DNA of 64,000 nucleotides from Inquilinus ginsengisoli_B (GTDB taxonomy: Bacteria > Pseudomonadota > Alphaproteobacteria > DSM-16000 > Inquilinaceae). The position numbers and the translations under genes were made by a program. Positions 25,131-33,143 of the stretch are shown in pieces; the first letter of the stretch is position 1; each line of letters opens with the position of its first letter. The stretch is taken from positions 868,001-932,000 of the forward strand of contig NZ_JBNDJK010000001.1 in assembly GCF_050434925.1 (NCBI RefSeq), written 5' to 3'. A model generated the notes under the pieces. It was not told the origin of the DNA. It made no database searches and worked only from the letters and a program-made list of their open reading frames with translations.

Positions 25131-26084
25131 CTAGCGCTTCATCTTGGGGTCGAGCGCGTCGCGCAGCCCGTCGCCCAGGACATTGATGGCGACCACGGTC
25201 AGGAAGATCGCCACCCCGGGCGGCACCCACAGCCAGGGCCGGCGCTGGAAGTCGACGAAGCTGTTGGCGGTGTCCATCATGTTGCCCCAGGACGGGGTCG
25301 GCGGCACCACGCCGAGGCCGAGATAGCTGAGATAGGCCTCGTTCAGGATCGCATCGGCGACGCCGACGGTGCCGACCACGATCAGGATCGGCACGGTGTT
25401 CGGCAGCAGATGGTGGAACAGCCGGCGATACAACGGCAGGCCCAGCACCTCGGTCGCCACCATGAAGTCGCGCTCGCGCAGCGACAGGATCTGCGACCGC
25501 ACCAGCCGGGCCACGCGGATCCAGTTCGGCAGGCTGAGCATGAGGACGACCAGGTAGATCCGCTGGTCCGGCGGCACCTTCAGCTCGGACAGCACGGCGC
25601 CGAGAATGATCAGCAGCGGCAGGGTCGGGATCGTCATCACGATGTCGGCAGCGCGCATGATCACGGCGTCGACCACGCCGCCGAGATAGCCGGCCACGGC
25701 CCCGGCGATGTAGCCGACCACCACCGACAGCAGCACCGAAGCGAGACCCACGGTCAGCGAGATCCGGCCGGCGGCCATCAGCCGGGCCAGGATGTCGCGG
25801 CCGAGGAAATCGGTGCCCAGCCAGTGCCGCAGGCTGGGCGGGCGGTTGGGGCTGAGCGCGTCGGTTGCGTTCAGGTCCCAGGGGCTGATCCAGGGCCCGA
25901 CGACGCAGATCAGGACGATCAGCAGCAGCACCGCCGCCGCGACCAGGGCGGTGCGGTTGCGGCGCAGCCGCCACAGCGCGTCGCCGAGCAGCGAGCGGGT
26001 GACGGCGAGGCGGCCGGCGAGCTCCACCAGCTCGGCCTCGCGCGCCCGGCGGCGGCGGAACGGGTTCAGCGAGACAGCGCCCAA
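25131..26084 (-). CDS. Peptide ABC transporter permease (OppC/DppC type)
   Basis: 317 residues starting at TTG 26084, because GGAG lies 6 bases upstream and no ATG or GTG precedes the conserved N terminus LNPFRRRR. An N-terminal OppC_N segment with a first TM (about 40-62) precedes the BPD_transp_1 core (about 95-305). The EAA loop reads EVLGLPLYRRLFHHLLPN. The gene begins 2 bases after the OppB-type stop. Confidence 0.88.
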   Translation of the reverse strand: MGAVSLNPFRRRRAREAELVELAGRLAVTRSLLGDALWRLRRNRTALVAAAVLLLIVLICVVGPWISPWDLNATDALSPNRPPSLRHWLGTDFLGRDILARLMAAGRISLTVGLASVLLSVVVGYIAGAVAGYLGGVVDAVIMRAADIVMTIPTLPLLIILGAVLSELKVPPDQRIYLVVLMLSLPNWIRVARLVRSQILSLRERDFMVATEVLGLPLYRRLFHHLLPNTVPILIVVGTVGVADAILNEAYLSYLGLGVVPPTPSWGNMMDTANSFVDFQRRPWLWVPPGVAIFLTVVAINVLGDGLRDALDPKMKR

Positions 26085-26086
26085 TT

Positions 26087-27049
26087 CTATCTCCGCCGCA
26101 GCCGGATGCGCGGGTCGGCCGCGGCATAGGCGATGTCGGCGATCAGGTTGCCGAGGATGGTCAGCGCCGCCAGCGCCATGGTGAAGCCCATCAGCACCGG
26201 ATAGTCGCGCGCCGCCAGCGTGTCGATCTGGATGTGCCCGGCGCCGGGCCAGTTGAAGATCTTCTCGGTGACGATGGCGCCGGAGAACAGGCCCGGCAGC
26301 TCGAAGCCCAGCAGGGTGATGATCGGCAGCAGGGCATTGCGCAGCGCGTGCTTCAGCACCACCGTGCGCTCCTTCAGCCCCTTGGCCCGGGCGGTGCGGA
26401 CGAAGTCCATCGACAGCGCTTCCAGCATGCTGGCGCGGATGTAGCGGGTCAGGCTGCCGGCCTGCAGCGCGGTCAGCACCAGGACCGGCAGCACCATGTG
26501 CCCGGCGATCTCGACCACCAGCGGCCAGCCCGTCGCCTCGCTGCCGGTGCTGATCATGCCGCCTACCGGCAGCCAGCGCAGATCGACCGCGAACCATTTG
26601 ATCAGCAGCAGGCACAGGAAGAAGACCGGGAAGGACATGGCGGCGAACACCGCCAGCGTCACCAGCCGGTCGTACCAGGAATACGGCTTCACCGCCGCCG
26701 TCACCCCGGCCAGCAGCGACAGGGTCCAGTACAGCAGCATGGCCGTGCCGGCCAGGAGGAAGGAATTCCAGACATACTGGTTCAGCAGGGTGCCGACCGG
26801 GGTCTGGTACTGCATCGAATAGCCGAGATCGCCGGTCAGCAGGCGGCCCAGCCAATCGAAATAACGGTCCAGCACCGGCCGGTCGAGCCCGTACAGCGAC
26901 TTCAGCTCCGCCGCCCGCTCCGGCGTCAGGTTGATGTTGCCGTCGATGAAGTCGCCAGGGGTCAGGGCGAAGATGAAGAAGATCAGCGCCGACGCTCCCA
27001 GCAGCATCGGCACCGCCAGCAGCAGGCGGCGGATGATGAAGTTTCTCAT
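26087..27049 (-). CDS. Peptide ABC transporter permease (OppB/DppB type)
   Basis: 320 residues from ATG 27049; the frame is open upstream through repeat DNA but only this start gives the conserved MRNFIIRRLLLAVPMLLGAS. Six TM segments expected; SLTRYIRASMLEALSMDFVR and RAKGLKERTVVLKHALRNALLP form the EAA region contacting the ATPases. Upstream is a 220-base gap holding a pair of inverted GC-rich repeats that separates it from the binding-protein gene. Confidence 0.9.
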   Translation of the reverse strand: MRNFIIRRLLLAVPMLLGASALIFFIFALTPGDFIDGNINLTPERAAELKSLYGLDRPVLDRYFDWLGRLLTGDLGYSMQYQTPVGTLLNQYVWNSFLLAGTAMLLYWTLSLLAGVTAAVKPYSWYDRLVTLAVFAAMSFPVFFLCLLLIKWFAVDLRWLPVGGMISTGSEATGWPLVVEIAGHMVLPVLVLTALQAGSLTRYIRASMLEALSMDFVRTARAKGLKERTVVLKHALRNALLPIITLLGFELPGLFSGAIVTEKIFNWPGAGHIQIDTLAARDYPVLMGFTMALAALTILGNLIADIAYAAADPRIRLRRR

Positions 27050-27075
27050 CTGCCCCGCACCGCCGTCTCTCCTGG

Positions 27076-27114
27076 CCTCCCCCTCCCCTTGCGGGAGGGG
27101 GGCAGGGGGAGGGG
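27076..27114. repeat. REP-like element, copy 1 (CCTCCCCCTCCCC...)
   Basis: 39 bases with imperfect internal symmetry: CCCCTCCCC-type left arm, TTGCGGG centre and GGGGGAGGGG right arm. A near-identical inverted copy is at 27201-27239. Located inside the transporter operon between the binding-protein and permease genes, where such elements often set the mRNA ratio. Confidence 0.7.
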
Positions 27115-27133
27115 TCCGCGCGCGTCCGCGCGC
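27114..27133. repeat. Tandem decamer GTCCGCGCGC x2
   Basis: Two exact back-to-back copies of GTCCGCGCGC directly after repeat copy 1. Z-DNA-prone alternating purine-pyrimidine sequence. No function can be assigned. Confidence 0.5.
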
Positions 27134-27200
27134 GTATGGGTCAGGGTCGTATCCGTCATCACCGCGGCCTATGGACCGATGCCGGCGCTCGCCGAAAGAG

Positions 27201-27239
27201 CCCCCTCCCCCTACCCCCTCCCGCAAGGGGAGGGGGAGG
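27201..27239. repeat. REP-like element, copy 2 (inverted)
   Basis: 39 bases that, read on the minus strand, match copy 1 apart from one short change near base 26. The pair can form a very large stem in the operon mRNA. Confidence 0.7.
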
Positions 27240-27268
27240 AAAATCTGGGCAAGGCCGGGCGAGAACCC

Positions 27269-28945
27269 TCACTGCACGATCTTCAGGTTCGGCAGGCTGG
27301 CGACGATGCCGTTGTAGATGTCCGGCTTGAAGCCTTCGACCCGGGCATTGGTGGCCGACAGGATCTTGCGGTAGGCCAGGAAGATCACCGGCGGGTTGTC
27401 GGCCAGCGCCTTGTACAGCTGGTGGTAGATCGGCTTGCGCTTCTCCGGGTCCAGCGTGGCGTTGCCCGCCAGGATCAGCCGCTCGACTTCATCGTCATGG
27501 TAGCCGAGCCGGCCGACATCGCCGGTCGACAGGAAGTCCTCGACCCCTTCATGCGGGTCGTTGATGGTCGAGGTGCGGAAGGTGGCGAGGTTGTAGTCGC
27601 CGGATTTGCGCTTGGCGAGCAGGGCGTTGAAGTCCGATACCTCGGGCACCAGGTCGACGCCGATCGCCTTCCAGTTCTCCTGGGCGATCGGGATCAGCGC
27701 GTCGTTGAACAGCGACTTGGTGGCCAGCAGGCGCAGCGACAGGCGCTGGCCGTCCTTGGCCCGGACGCCGTCCGCACCGACCTTCCAGCCGGCCTCGTCG
27801 AGCAGCGCCGCGGCCTTGGCCGGATCATAGGCGTAAGGGTCGACGGCGTTGGCGTCGTAGGCCCAGGAGATCGGCGCCACCGGCTGGGTCGCGACCTGGC
27901 CGTAGCCCTGGTAGACCACCGTCACCAGCGTCTGGCGGTCGAGCCCGTAGGTCAGGGCATGCCGCACCCGCGGGTCCTGCAGCAGCGGATCCTTCGGGTT
28001 GAACTCGATCATGCTGTAGTCGCTGGAGCCGTACAGGTTGATCGTGGCGAAGCCCAGGCTCTGCAGCGCATCGACATTATCCTGGCTGACCGTGAAGCCG
28101 TCATAGTCGGTCTCGCCGGTCTGGAACAGCTGCAGCTTGGTGGCGTCCGAAGTGATCCGGTAGATGAAATGCTCCACCGCCGGCTTGCCGCCGTAATAGT
28201 GCGGGTTGGCGTGGAACCGCACCTCCTGGCCGGGAATGAACTTGTCGAAGACATAGGGGCCAGCACCGAGCGGATCGCCGCCCAAAGCGCGGATGCCGTC
28301 GAACTGGCCGCGGGCGAAGCCCTTCCCGTAATGCGCCTTGGACAGCACCGGGCCGCCCAGCAGGGACAGCGTCTTGGCCCCGGGCCGGGTGGTGGTGATC
28401 TCGATGGTCTGCGGATCGATCACCTTGATGCCGGCGATGCCGTCGGCCTTGCCGGCCTTGTACTCCGCGCCACCGGCGATGGCGGCCGGCGTGATGTCGG
28501 TCTCGCTCTCCAGCGTCGGGTCGTGCAACACGGCCAGGGTGAAGGCGACGTCCTCGGCGGTCAGCGGCGACCCGTCGCTGAAGGTCAAGCCGGGCCGCAG
28601 CTTGATGGTGTAGACGAGGTTGTCCGGGCTGACAGTCCAGGACTCCGCCTGCTCCGGGATCAGCTTGCCCTGGCTGTCATAGTTGATCAGCCGGCCGAAG
28701 ATCACGTTGGTGACGTTCTCGTCCCAGCCATTGGTGAAGAAGTAGGGGTTGAACACGCCCTGCGGCGCGCTGATCGAGGCCACGACGGTGTCCTTGCGGG
28801 CCTTGGCCGTGGCCGGGATCGCCGACGGATCGGCGGCCGGGGTGATGCCGTCCGGCAGCGTGTCCTGGGCCAGGGCCGGCGGACCGCCGGCGAAAGCGAG
28901 CATCAGGGCCAGCGCGGCCAGACCGGGTGTGCGATGAGAGCGCAT
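27269..28945 (-). CDS. Peptide ABC transporter substrate-binding protein (SBP_bac_5)
   Basis: 558 residues from ATG 28945, with GAGGAGG 8 bases upstream. Signal peptide MRSHRTPGLAALALMLAFAG...ALA, cleavage near residue 27. Mature protein shows SBP_bac_5 hallmarks: NVIFGRLINYDSQGKLIPEQAESW (residues about 70-93), LRPGLTFSDGSPLTAEDVAF, DPRVRHALTYGLDRQTL and YDPAKAAALLDEAGW. It captures peptides or similar ligands in the periplasm for the following opp-type genes. The first gene of the transporter operon. Confidence 0.92.
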   Translation of the reverse strand: MRSHRTPGLAALALMLAFAGGPPALAQDTLPDGITPAADPSAIPATAKARKDTVVASISAPQGVFNPYFFTNGWDENVTNVIFGRLINYDSQGKLIPEQAESWTVSPDNLVYTIKLRPGLTFSDGSPLTAEDVAFTLAVLHDPTLESETDITPAAIAGGAEYKAGKADGIAGIKVIDPQTIEITTTRPGAKTLSLLGGPVLSKAHYGKGFARGQFDGIRALGGDPLGAGPYVFDKFIPGQEVRFHANPHYYGGKPAVEHFIYRITSDATKLQLFQTGETDYDGFTVSQDNVDALQSLGFATINLYGSSDYSMIEFNPKDPLLQDPRVRHALTYGLDRQTLVTVVYQGYGQVATQPVAPISWAYDANAVDPYAYDPAKAAALLDEAGWKVGADGVRAKDGQRLSLRLLATKSLFNDALIPIAQENWKAIGVDLVPEVSDFNALLAKRKSGDYNLATFRTSTINDPHEGVEDFLSTGDVGRLGYHDDEVERLILAGNATLDPEKRKPIYHQLYKALADNPPVIFLAYRKILSATNARVEGFKPDIYNGIVASLPNLKIVQ

Positions 28946-29019
28946 CGACGGGAATCCTCCTCGGGCGGGAAGCCTTAAGGCATGCCACCGGGCGTGACAG
29001 GGCGTGAAATGAAAGTCAA

Positions 29020-29035
29020 CTACACGATTGTGTAG
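29020..29035. promoter_or_regulatory. Palindrome CTACAC-GATT-GTGTAG upstream of the binding-protein gene
   Basis: Perfect 6-bp arms (29020-29025 and 29030-29035). On the minus strand it is followed at once by TTGACT, a good -35 box, but no convincing -10 follows. Likely an operator for a local repressor; alternatively a 3' hairpin of the TusA-like gene, though there is no T-run. Confidence 0.4.
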
Positions 29036-29063
29036 AGAAACCCCGGGTGGGGATCGTCCGCGA

Positions 29064-29318
29064 TCAGCCCTTCGGGCCGCGCTCGATCCGCACCAGCCAG
29101 CGGGTCTCGCCGGTATCCTCGGGTTCCACCGACAGCACGCGATGGCCGCTTTCCGTCGCCGAGCGCGGAACATTGATCAGCGGCTCACCCGCGTTCAGCC
29201 GTATTTCCGCCACTTCGCCGGGCTTCATATCTTCCAGCAGCAGCTTGGTTTTGACGAAAGTGAAAGGGCAGACCTCCGCCGTTACATCGAGAGTCCGGAC
29301 CGGTGGCTGATTGCTCAT
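29064..29318 (-). CDS. TusA-like sulfurtransferase family protein
   Basis: 84 residues from ATG 29318, preceded by GAAAG. The N-terminal motif VTAEVCPFTFVKTK holds the single reactive Cys. The canonical TusA/SirA motif is CPxP; here the second Pro is replaced by T, as in the CPxTFVKT subgroup. These small proteins pass persulfide sulfur between partners. Divergent from mucR. Confidence 0.8.
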   Translation of the reverse strand: MSNQPPVRTLDVTAEVCPFTFVKTKLLLEDMKPGEVAEIRLNAGEPLINVPRSATESGHRVLSVEPEDTGETRWLVRIERGPKG

Positions 29319-29349
29319 GACGCTTTCTCGATTTTCATGGCGATTCGTG

Positions 29350-29378
29350 TTGCAGTCCAATAGTGGGCGACTTATATA
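29350..29378 (+). promoter_or_regulatory. Sigma-70 promoter of mucR
   Basis: TTGCAG (29350-29355), 17-base spacer, TATATA (29373-29378). Transcript would start near 29385, leaving a leader of about 23 nt that contains GGGAG. The AT-rich -10 region is also where MucR proteins tend to bind to repress themselves. Confidence 0.6.
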
Positions 29379-29407
29379 CCCAACACTCGTGCCGCGGGAG
29401 TATGAAC

Positions 29408-29818
29408 ATGAGCAATGAAACGCCGTCCAACGATTTGATGAACCTTACGAGCCAAATCGTCGCGGCACATGTAGGAAACAATACCGTTGCGATCTCCGAC
29501 CTGCCGGGCCTGATCGAACAAGTCTTTCGTGCGCTGAACGGCCTGGGGACTGAGCCGACGCCGGTGGCGGAGAAGCCGCAGCCGGCGGTTCCGATCAAGA
29601 AGTCGGTGACGCCGGACTACATCATCTGCCTCGAGGACGGCAAGCAGCTGAAGATGCTGAAGCGGCATCTGAAGACGGCCTACAACATGAGCCCGGACGA
29701 GTATCGCGAGCGCTGGGGCCTGGCGGCAGACTATCCGATGGTGGCGCCGAACTACGCCAAACAGCGCAGCAGGCTGGCCAAGCAGATCGGCCTCGGCACC
29801 CGCGCCCGGCGGGACTGA
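29408..29818 (+). CDS. mucR: MucR/Ros-family zinc-finger transcriptional regulator
   Basis: 136 residues from ATG 29408, 7 bases after GGGAG; an in-frame ATG at 29402 sits too close to that signal. The N-terminal LTSQIVAAHVGNNTVAISDLPGLI region is the oligomerisation part. IICLEDGKQLKMLKRHLKTAYNMSPDEYRERWGL (about 78-111) is the zinc-finger/DNA-binding domain, with one ligand Cys and two His; the first Cys position appears to be replaced by Tyr or Asp (DYIICLEDG), as in MucR variants with altered zinc binding. Controls exopolysaccharide, motility and host-interaction genes in relatives. Confidence 0.88.
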   Translation: MSNETPSNDLMNLTSQIVAAHVGNNTVAISDLPGLIEQVFRALNGLGTEPTPVAEKPQPAVPIKKSVTPDYIICLEDGKQLKMLKRHLKTAYNMSPDEYRERWGLAADYPMVAPNYAKQRSRLAKQIGLGTRARRD

Positions 29819-29829
29819 CCTCAAATCGC

Positions 29830-29855
29830 GGCGGTCCGTCGCCCGGCGGACCGCC
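29830..29855 (+). terminator. Hairpin downstream of mucR
   Basis: GGCGGTCCG (29830-29838) and CGGACCGCC (29847-29855) form a perfect 9-bp stem with an 8-base loop; only TTT follows after three bases, so it is a weak or Rho-assisted terminator. Confidence 0.45.
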
Positions 29856-29926
29856 CGGTTTCCGGCTCCCGACCAAGGGCTGCGGCCCTGCCGAGAAATC
29901 AGCGCACATTTGTAATCGTTCTGCTT

Positions 29927-29932
29927 TATAAT
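29927..29932 (+). promoter_or_regulatory. Consensus -10 box upstream of olsB
   Basis: A perfect TATAAT with no recognisable -35 at the right distance, about 74 bases ahead of the olsB start. This suggests activator-dependent transcription; PhoB would be expected for ornithine-lipid genes but I see no convincing pho box. Confidence 0.4.
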
Positions 29933-30005
29933 TGGGCGAGCGCCTTGTGCGGTGACACGAGAATCGCCGCGGCGCCCCGGGGGAATTTGAGCGGACGGAA
30001 GCAGC

Positions 30006-30842
30006 ATGGCAGTCACAACCTTCGTCGATGACCACGGATTCAGCCTGCGTGCAGGCAATCTCGAGGTCCGGCTGGCCGAGACGGAGGAGGAGATTTGGGC
30101 GGCCCAGGAGCTGCGCTATGCCGTCTTCTACCAGGAGATGGCGGCCAAGCCCTCGGTCGAGATGGCTGCCGCCGGCCGGGACTTCGACGCCTATGACGAC
30201 GTGGCCGACCACCTGCTGGTGATCGACCATGCACGCGGCAAGGGCGCCCAGGGCGTCGTCGGCACCTATCGGCTGATCCAGCGCGACGGGGCGGCCAGGA
30301 TCGGCGCCTTCTACTCCGCCAGCGAATACGACATCACCAAGATCGAGGCCCATCCCGGCCGGATCCTGGAGCTCGGGCGGTCGTGCGTCGCCGGCCCCTA
30401 TCGCTCGGGCGGCACCATGCAGCTGCTGTGGCGCGGCATCGCCGCCTATCTGTTCCAGCATGACATCGAGATCATGTTCGGCTGCGCCAGCCTGCCCGGG
30501 ACCGACGCCGAGGCGCTGAAGCTGCCGCTGTCCTACCTCTATCACTATCATCTGGCGCCGCCGGCGCTGCGGCCCAAGGCTCTGCCGGAACGCTACACCG
30601 ACATGCGGCTGCTGCCGCTGGCGGAGATCGACCAGCGCGAGGCGATCGCCGCCCTGCCGCCGCTGATCAAGGGCTATCTCCGCCTCGGCGGCCACGTCGG
30701 CGACGGCGCGGTGATCGACGAGCAGTTCGGCACCACCGACGTGGCCATCATCGTCAAGACCGACCTGGTGACCGAGAAGTACTTCAAGCACTATGAGCTG
30801 AAGCGCGAGCAGCGGCCGATCCTGGCCTTCCGCAAGGACTGA
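30006..30842 (+). CDS. olsB: Ornithine N-alpha-acyltransferase (ornithine lipid synthesis)
   Basis: 278 residues. GNAT-like acyltransferase of the OlsB family: LEVRLAETEEEIWAAQELRYAVFYQEM (residues about 19-45), VGTYRLI, ILELGRSCVAGPYRSGGTMQLLW (about 119-141) and the C-terminal YLRLGGHVGDGAVID. Transfers a 3-hydroxy fatty acid from ACP to ornithine to form lyso-ornithine lipid. Followed after 8 bases by the second acyltransferase gene, which completes the pathway. Confidence 0.88.
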   Translation: MAVTTFVDDHGFSLRAGNLEVRLAETEEEIWAAQELRYAVFYQEMAAKPSVEMAAAGRDFDAYDDVADHLLVIDHARGKGAQGVVGTYRLIQRDGAARIGAFYSASEYDITKIEAHPGRILELGRSCVAGPYRSGGTMQLLWRGIAAYLFQHDIEIMFGCASLPGTDAEALKLPLSYLYHYHLAPPALRPKALPERYTDMRLLPLAEIDQREAIAALPPLIKGYLRLGGHVGDGAVIDEQFGTTDVAIIVKTDLVTEKYFKHYELKREQRPILAFRKD

Positions 30843-30850
30843 CCGGAGCG

Positions 30851-31693
30851 ATGGCGGGCACCCGTCTCGGGTCGAAGCTCCGGGCGCTGGCCCGGCTGGC
30901 CGTCTATGTGCCCTGGACCGTCATGCTGATGCCGGTGCAGGCCCTGGCCGTGCGCTTCGGCTGGCGGCTGCAGACCAGCCTACCGGTGTTCTACCACCGG
31001 ACCTGCTGCCGCATCCTCGGCCTCGGCGTCGAGATCCGGGGCACGATGTCGACCGCGGCGCCGACGCTGTTCGTTTCCAACCACCTGTCCTATCTCGACA
31101 TCGAGGTGCTGGGATCGCTGATCCCCGGTAGCTTCGTTGCCAAGACCGAGGTCGGTACCTGGCCGTTCTTCGGCGCCCTGGCGCGGCTGCAGCGCACCGT
31201 CTTCGTCGACCGCAACCGGCGGGGGTCGGCCGATGCGCAGCGCGACAGCCTGCAGTCGCGGCTCGAGGCCGGCGACAACCTGGTGCTGTTCCCGGAAGGC
31301 ACTTCGAGCGACGGCAACCGCACCCTGCCGTTCAAGAGCGCCCTGTTCGCCGCCGCCGGGCTGCGCATCGACGGCAAGCCGCTGACGGTGCAGCCGGTGT
31401 CGCTGGCCTGCACCACGCTGGACGGCATCCCGCTGGGCCGGCGGCTGCGCCCGATCTACGCCTGGTACGGCGACATGGATCTGGTGCCGCATCTGTGGAA
31501 CGTGGTGAAGCAGGGGCAGCTCAGGATCATCGTGATCTTCCATCCGCCGGTGACGCTGGAGACCGTGCGGTCGCGCAAGGCGCTGGCGGACCATTGCTGG
31601 CGCGCCATCGCGGCCGGCGTGTCCGACGCCAATGCCGGCCGGCTGCCGGATGCGGCGGACGACGACATACCCGATCAGCGCCGCGCCGCATGA
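30851..31693 (+). CDS. olsA: Lyso-ornithine lipid O-acyltransferase (PlsC family)
   Basis: 280 residues. N-terminal hydrophobic segment (about 15-38). PlsC motifs: SNHLSYLDIEVLG with H-x4-D (about 76-82), the FVDRNRRGS block, LFPEGTSSDGNR (about 145-156) and QPVSLACT. In the olsB context it acylates lyso-ornithine lipid to ornithine lipid, a phosphorus-free membrane lipid; by family alone it could be a lysophosphatidate acyltransferase. Confidence 0.85.
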   Translation: MAGTRLGSKLRALARLAVYVPWTVMLMPVQALAVRFGWRLQTSLPVFYHRTCCRILGLGVEIRGTMSTAAPTLFVSNHLSYLDIEVLGSLIPGSFVAKTEVGTWPFFGALARLQRTVFVDRNRRGSADAQRDSLQSRLEAGDNLVLFPEGTSSDGNRTLPFKSALFAAAGLRIDGKPLTVQPVSLACTTLDGIPLGRRLRPIYAWYGDMDLVPHLWNVVKQGQLRIIVIFHPPVTLETVRSRKALADHCWRAIAAGVSDANAGRLPDAADDDIPDQRRAA

Positions 31694-31775
31694 GGCAACG
31701 CTTGATTTTCGACGGCGCCGCCGTGATCTATCATCGCAATTCCATCGAGATCTGGACCGGATCGGACCCGCGCGC

Positions 31776-33143
31776 GTGACCACCGCAGCCAGCAAGAAGC
31801 TGTTCATCAAGACCTGGGGCTGCCAGATGAACGTCTACGACAGCGGTCGTATGGCGGACATCCTGGCCCCGCTCGGCTATGCCCTGGCCGACAGCCCGGA
31901 GGGGGCCGACATGGTCATCCTCAACACCTGCCACATCCGCGAGAAGGCGACGGAGAAGGTGTTCTCCGACCTCGGCCGCTTGCGCCCGCACAAGCAGGCG
32001 AAGACCGGGGAGGAGCCGATGATCGTTGCCGTCGCCGGCTGCGTCGCCCAGGCCGAGGGCGAGGAGATCGCCCGCCGCGCCCCGTGGGTCGACATGGTGT
32101 TCGGGCCGCAGACCTACCACCAGTTGCCGGAGATGGTGGCCCGCGCCCACCGCCAGGCCGGCAAGCCGCTGGTCAACACCGACTTCCCGGTCGAGAGCAA
32201 GTTCGACCACTTGCCCGGCGAGCAAGGCGTGCAGGGCGCATCGGCCTTCCTGTCGGTGCAGGAGGGCTGCGACAAGTTCTGCACCTTCTGCGTCGTGCCC
32301 TACACCCGCGGGGCCGAATATTCGCGGGATGTCGCCGGCGTCCTGGGCGAGGCGCGCCGCCTGGTTACCGCCGGCGCCCGCGAGATCACCCTGCTGGGCC
32401 AGAACGTCAACGCCTTTCATGGCGACGGGCCGGGCGGGTCGGTCTGGGGCTTGAGCCGACTGATCCGCGCTTTGGCCGAGATCGACGGCCTCGACCGCAT
32501 CCGCTACACCACCAGCCATCCGCGCGACATGGACGACGACCTGATCGCCGCCCATCGCGACGTGCCGCAGCTGATGCCGTTCCTGCACCTGCCGGTGCAG
32601 AGCGGATCGGACCGCATCCTGGCGGTGATGAACCGCAAGCATGACGGCGACATGTACCGCCGCACCGTCGACCGGCTGCGCGCCGCGCGGCCGGACCTGG
32701 CCCTGTCCTCCGACTTCATTGTCGGCTTCCCGGGCGAGACCGACCGCGACTTCGCCGACACGCTGAAGCTGGTGACCGAGATCGGCTTCGCCCAGGCCTA
32801 CAGCTTCAAGTACAGCGCCCGCCCCGGCACCCCGGCCGCGGCGCTGGACGATCAACTGCCCGAGGCGGCGAAGGACGAGCGGCTGCAGGCGCTGCAGCAG
32901 CTGCTGTGGGCGCAGCAGGCCGCCTTCAACCAGGGCATGGCCGGGCACGTGATGCCGGTGCTGCTGGACCGCCAGGGCCGCCGGCCCGGCCAGCTGCAGG
33001 GCCGCAGCCCGTGGATGCAGTCGGTGCATCTCGACGCGCCGGCCCGGCTGCTCGGAACCGTCCAGCCGGTCCGCATCACCGAGGGCAAGCTGCTGAGCCT
33101 GGCCGGCACCGTCGTGCTGGCCGATGCGGAGGAGGCGGCGTGA
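31776..33143 (+). CDS. miaB: tRNA-2-methylthio-N6-dimethylallyladenosine synthase
   Basis: 455 residues from GTG 31776; upstream in-frame codons belong to the olsA tail. N-terminal UPF0004 domain with three cluster Cys (KTWGCQMN, LNTCHIREKA, VAGCVAQAEG), radical-SAM motif EGCDKFCTFCVVPYTRG (about 162-178) and a C-terminal TRAM domain (about 385-450). Adds the methylthio group to i6A37 of tRNAs. Overlaps phoH by 4 bp and begins the miaB-phoH-ybeY-corC-lnt operon. Confidence 0.95.
   Translation: MTTAASKKLFIKTWGCQMNVYDSGRMADILAPLGYALADSPEGADMVILNTCHIREKATEKVFSDLGRLRPHKQAKTGEEPMIVAVAGCVAQAEGEEIARRAPWVDMVFGPQTYHQLPEMVARAHRQAGKPLVNTDFPVESKFDHLPGEQGVQGASAFLSVQEGCDKFCTFCVVPYTRGAEYSRDVAGVLGEARRLVTAGAREITLLGQNVNAFHGDGPGGSVWGLSRLIRALAEIDGLDRIRYTTSHPRDMDDDLIAAHRDVPQLMPFLHLPVQSGSDRILAVMNRKHDGDMYRRTVDRLRAARPDLALSSDFIVGFPGETDRDFADTLKLVTEIGFAQAYSFKYSARPGTPAAALDDQLPEAAKDERLQALQQLLWAQQAAFNQGMAGHVMPVLLDRQGRRPGQLQGRSPWMQSVHLDAPARLLGTVQPVRITEGKLLSLAGTVVLADAEEAA

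Noticed and set aside
26234..28978. 914-residue plus-strand open frame opposite the peptide transporter genes
   Set aside because: Antisense shadow of the binding-protein and OppB genes, no domains.
29881..29926. pho box upstream of olsB
   Set aside because: No pair of CTGTCAT-like direct repeats with 11-bp phasing.
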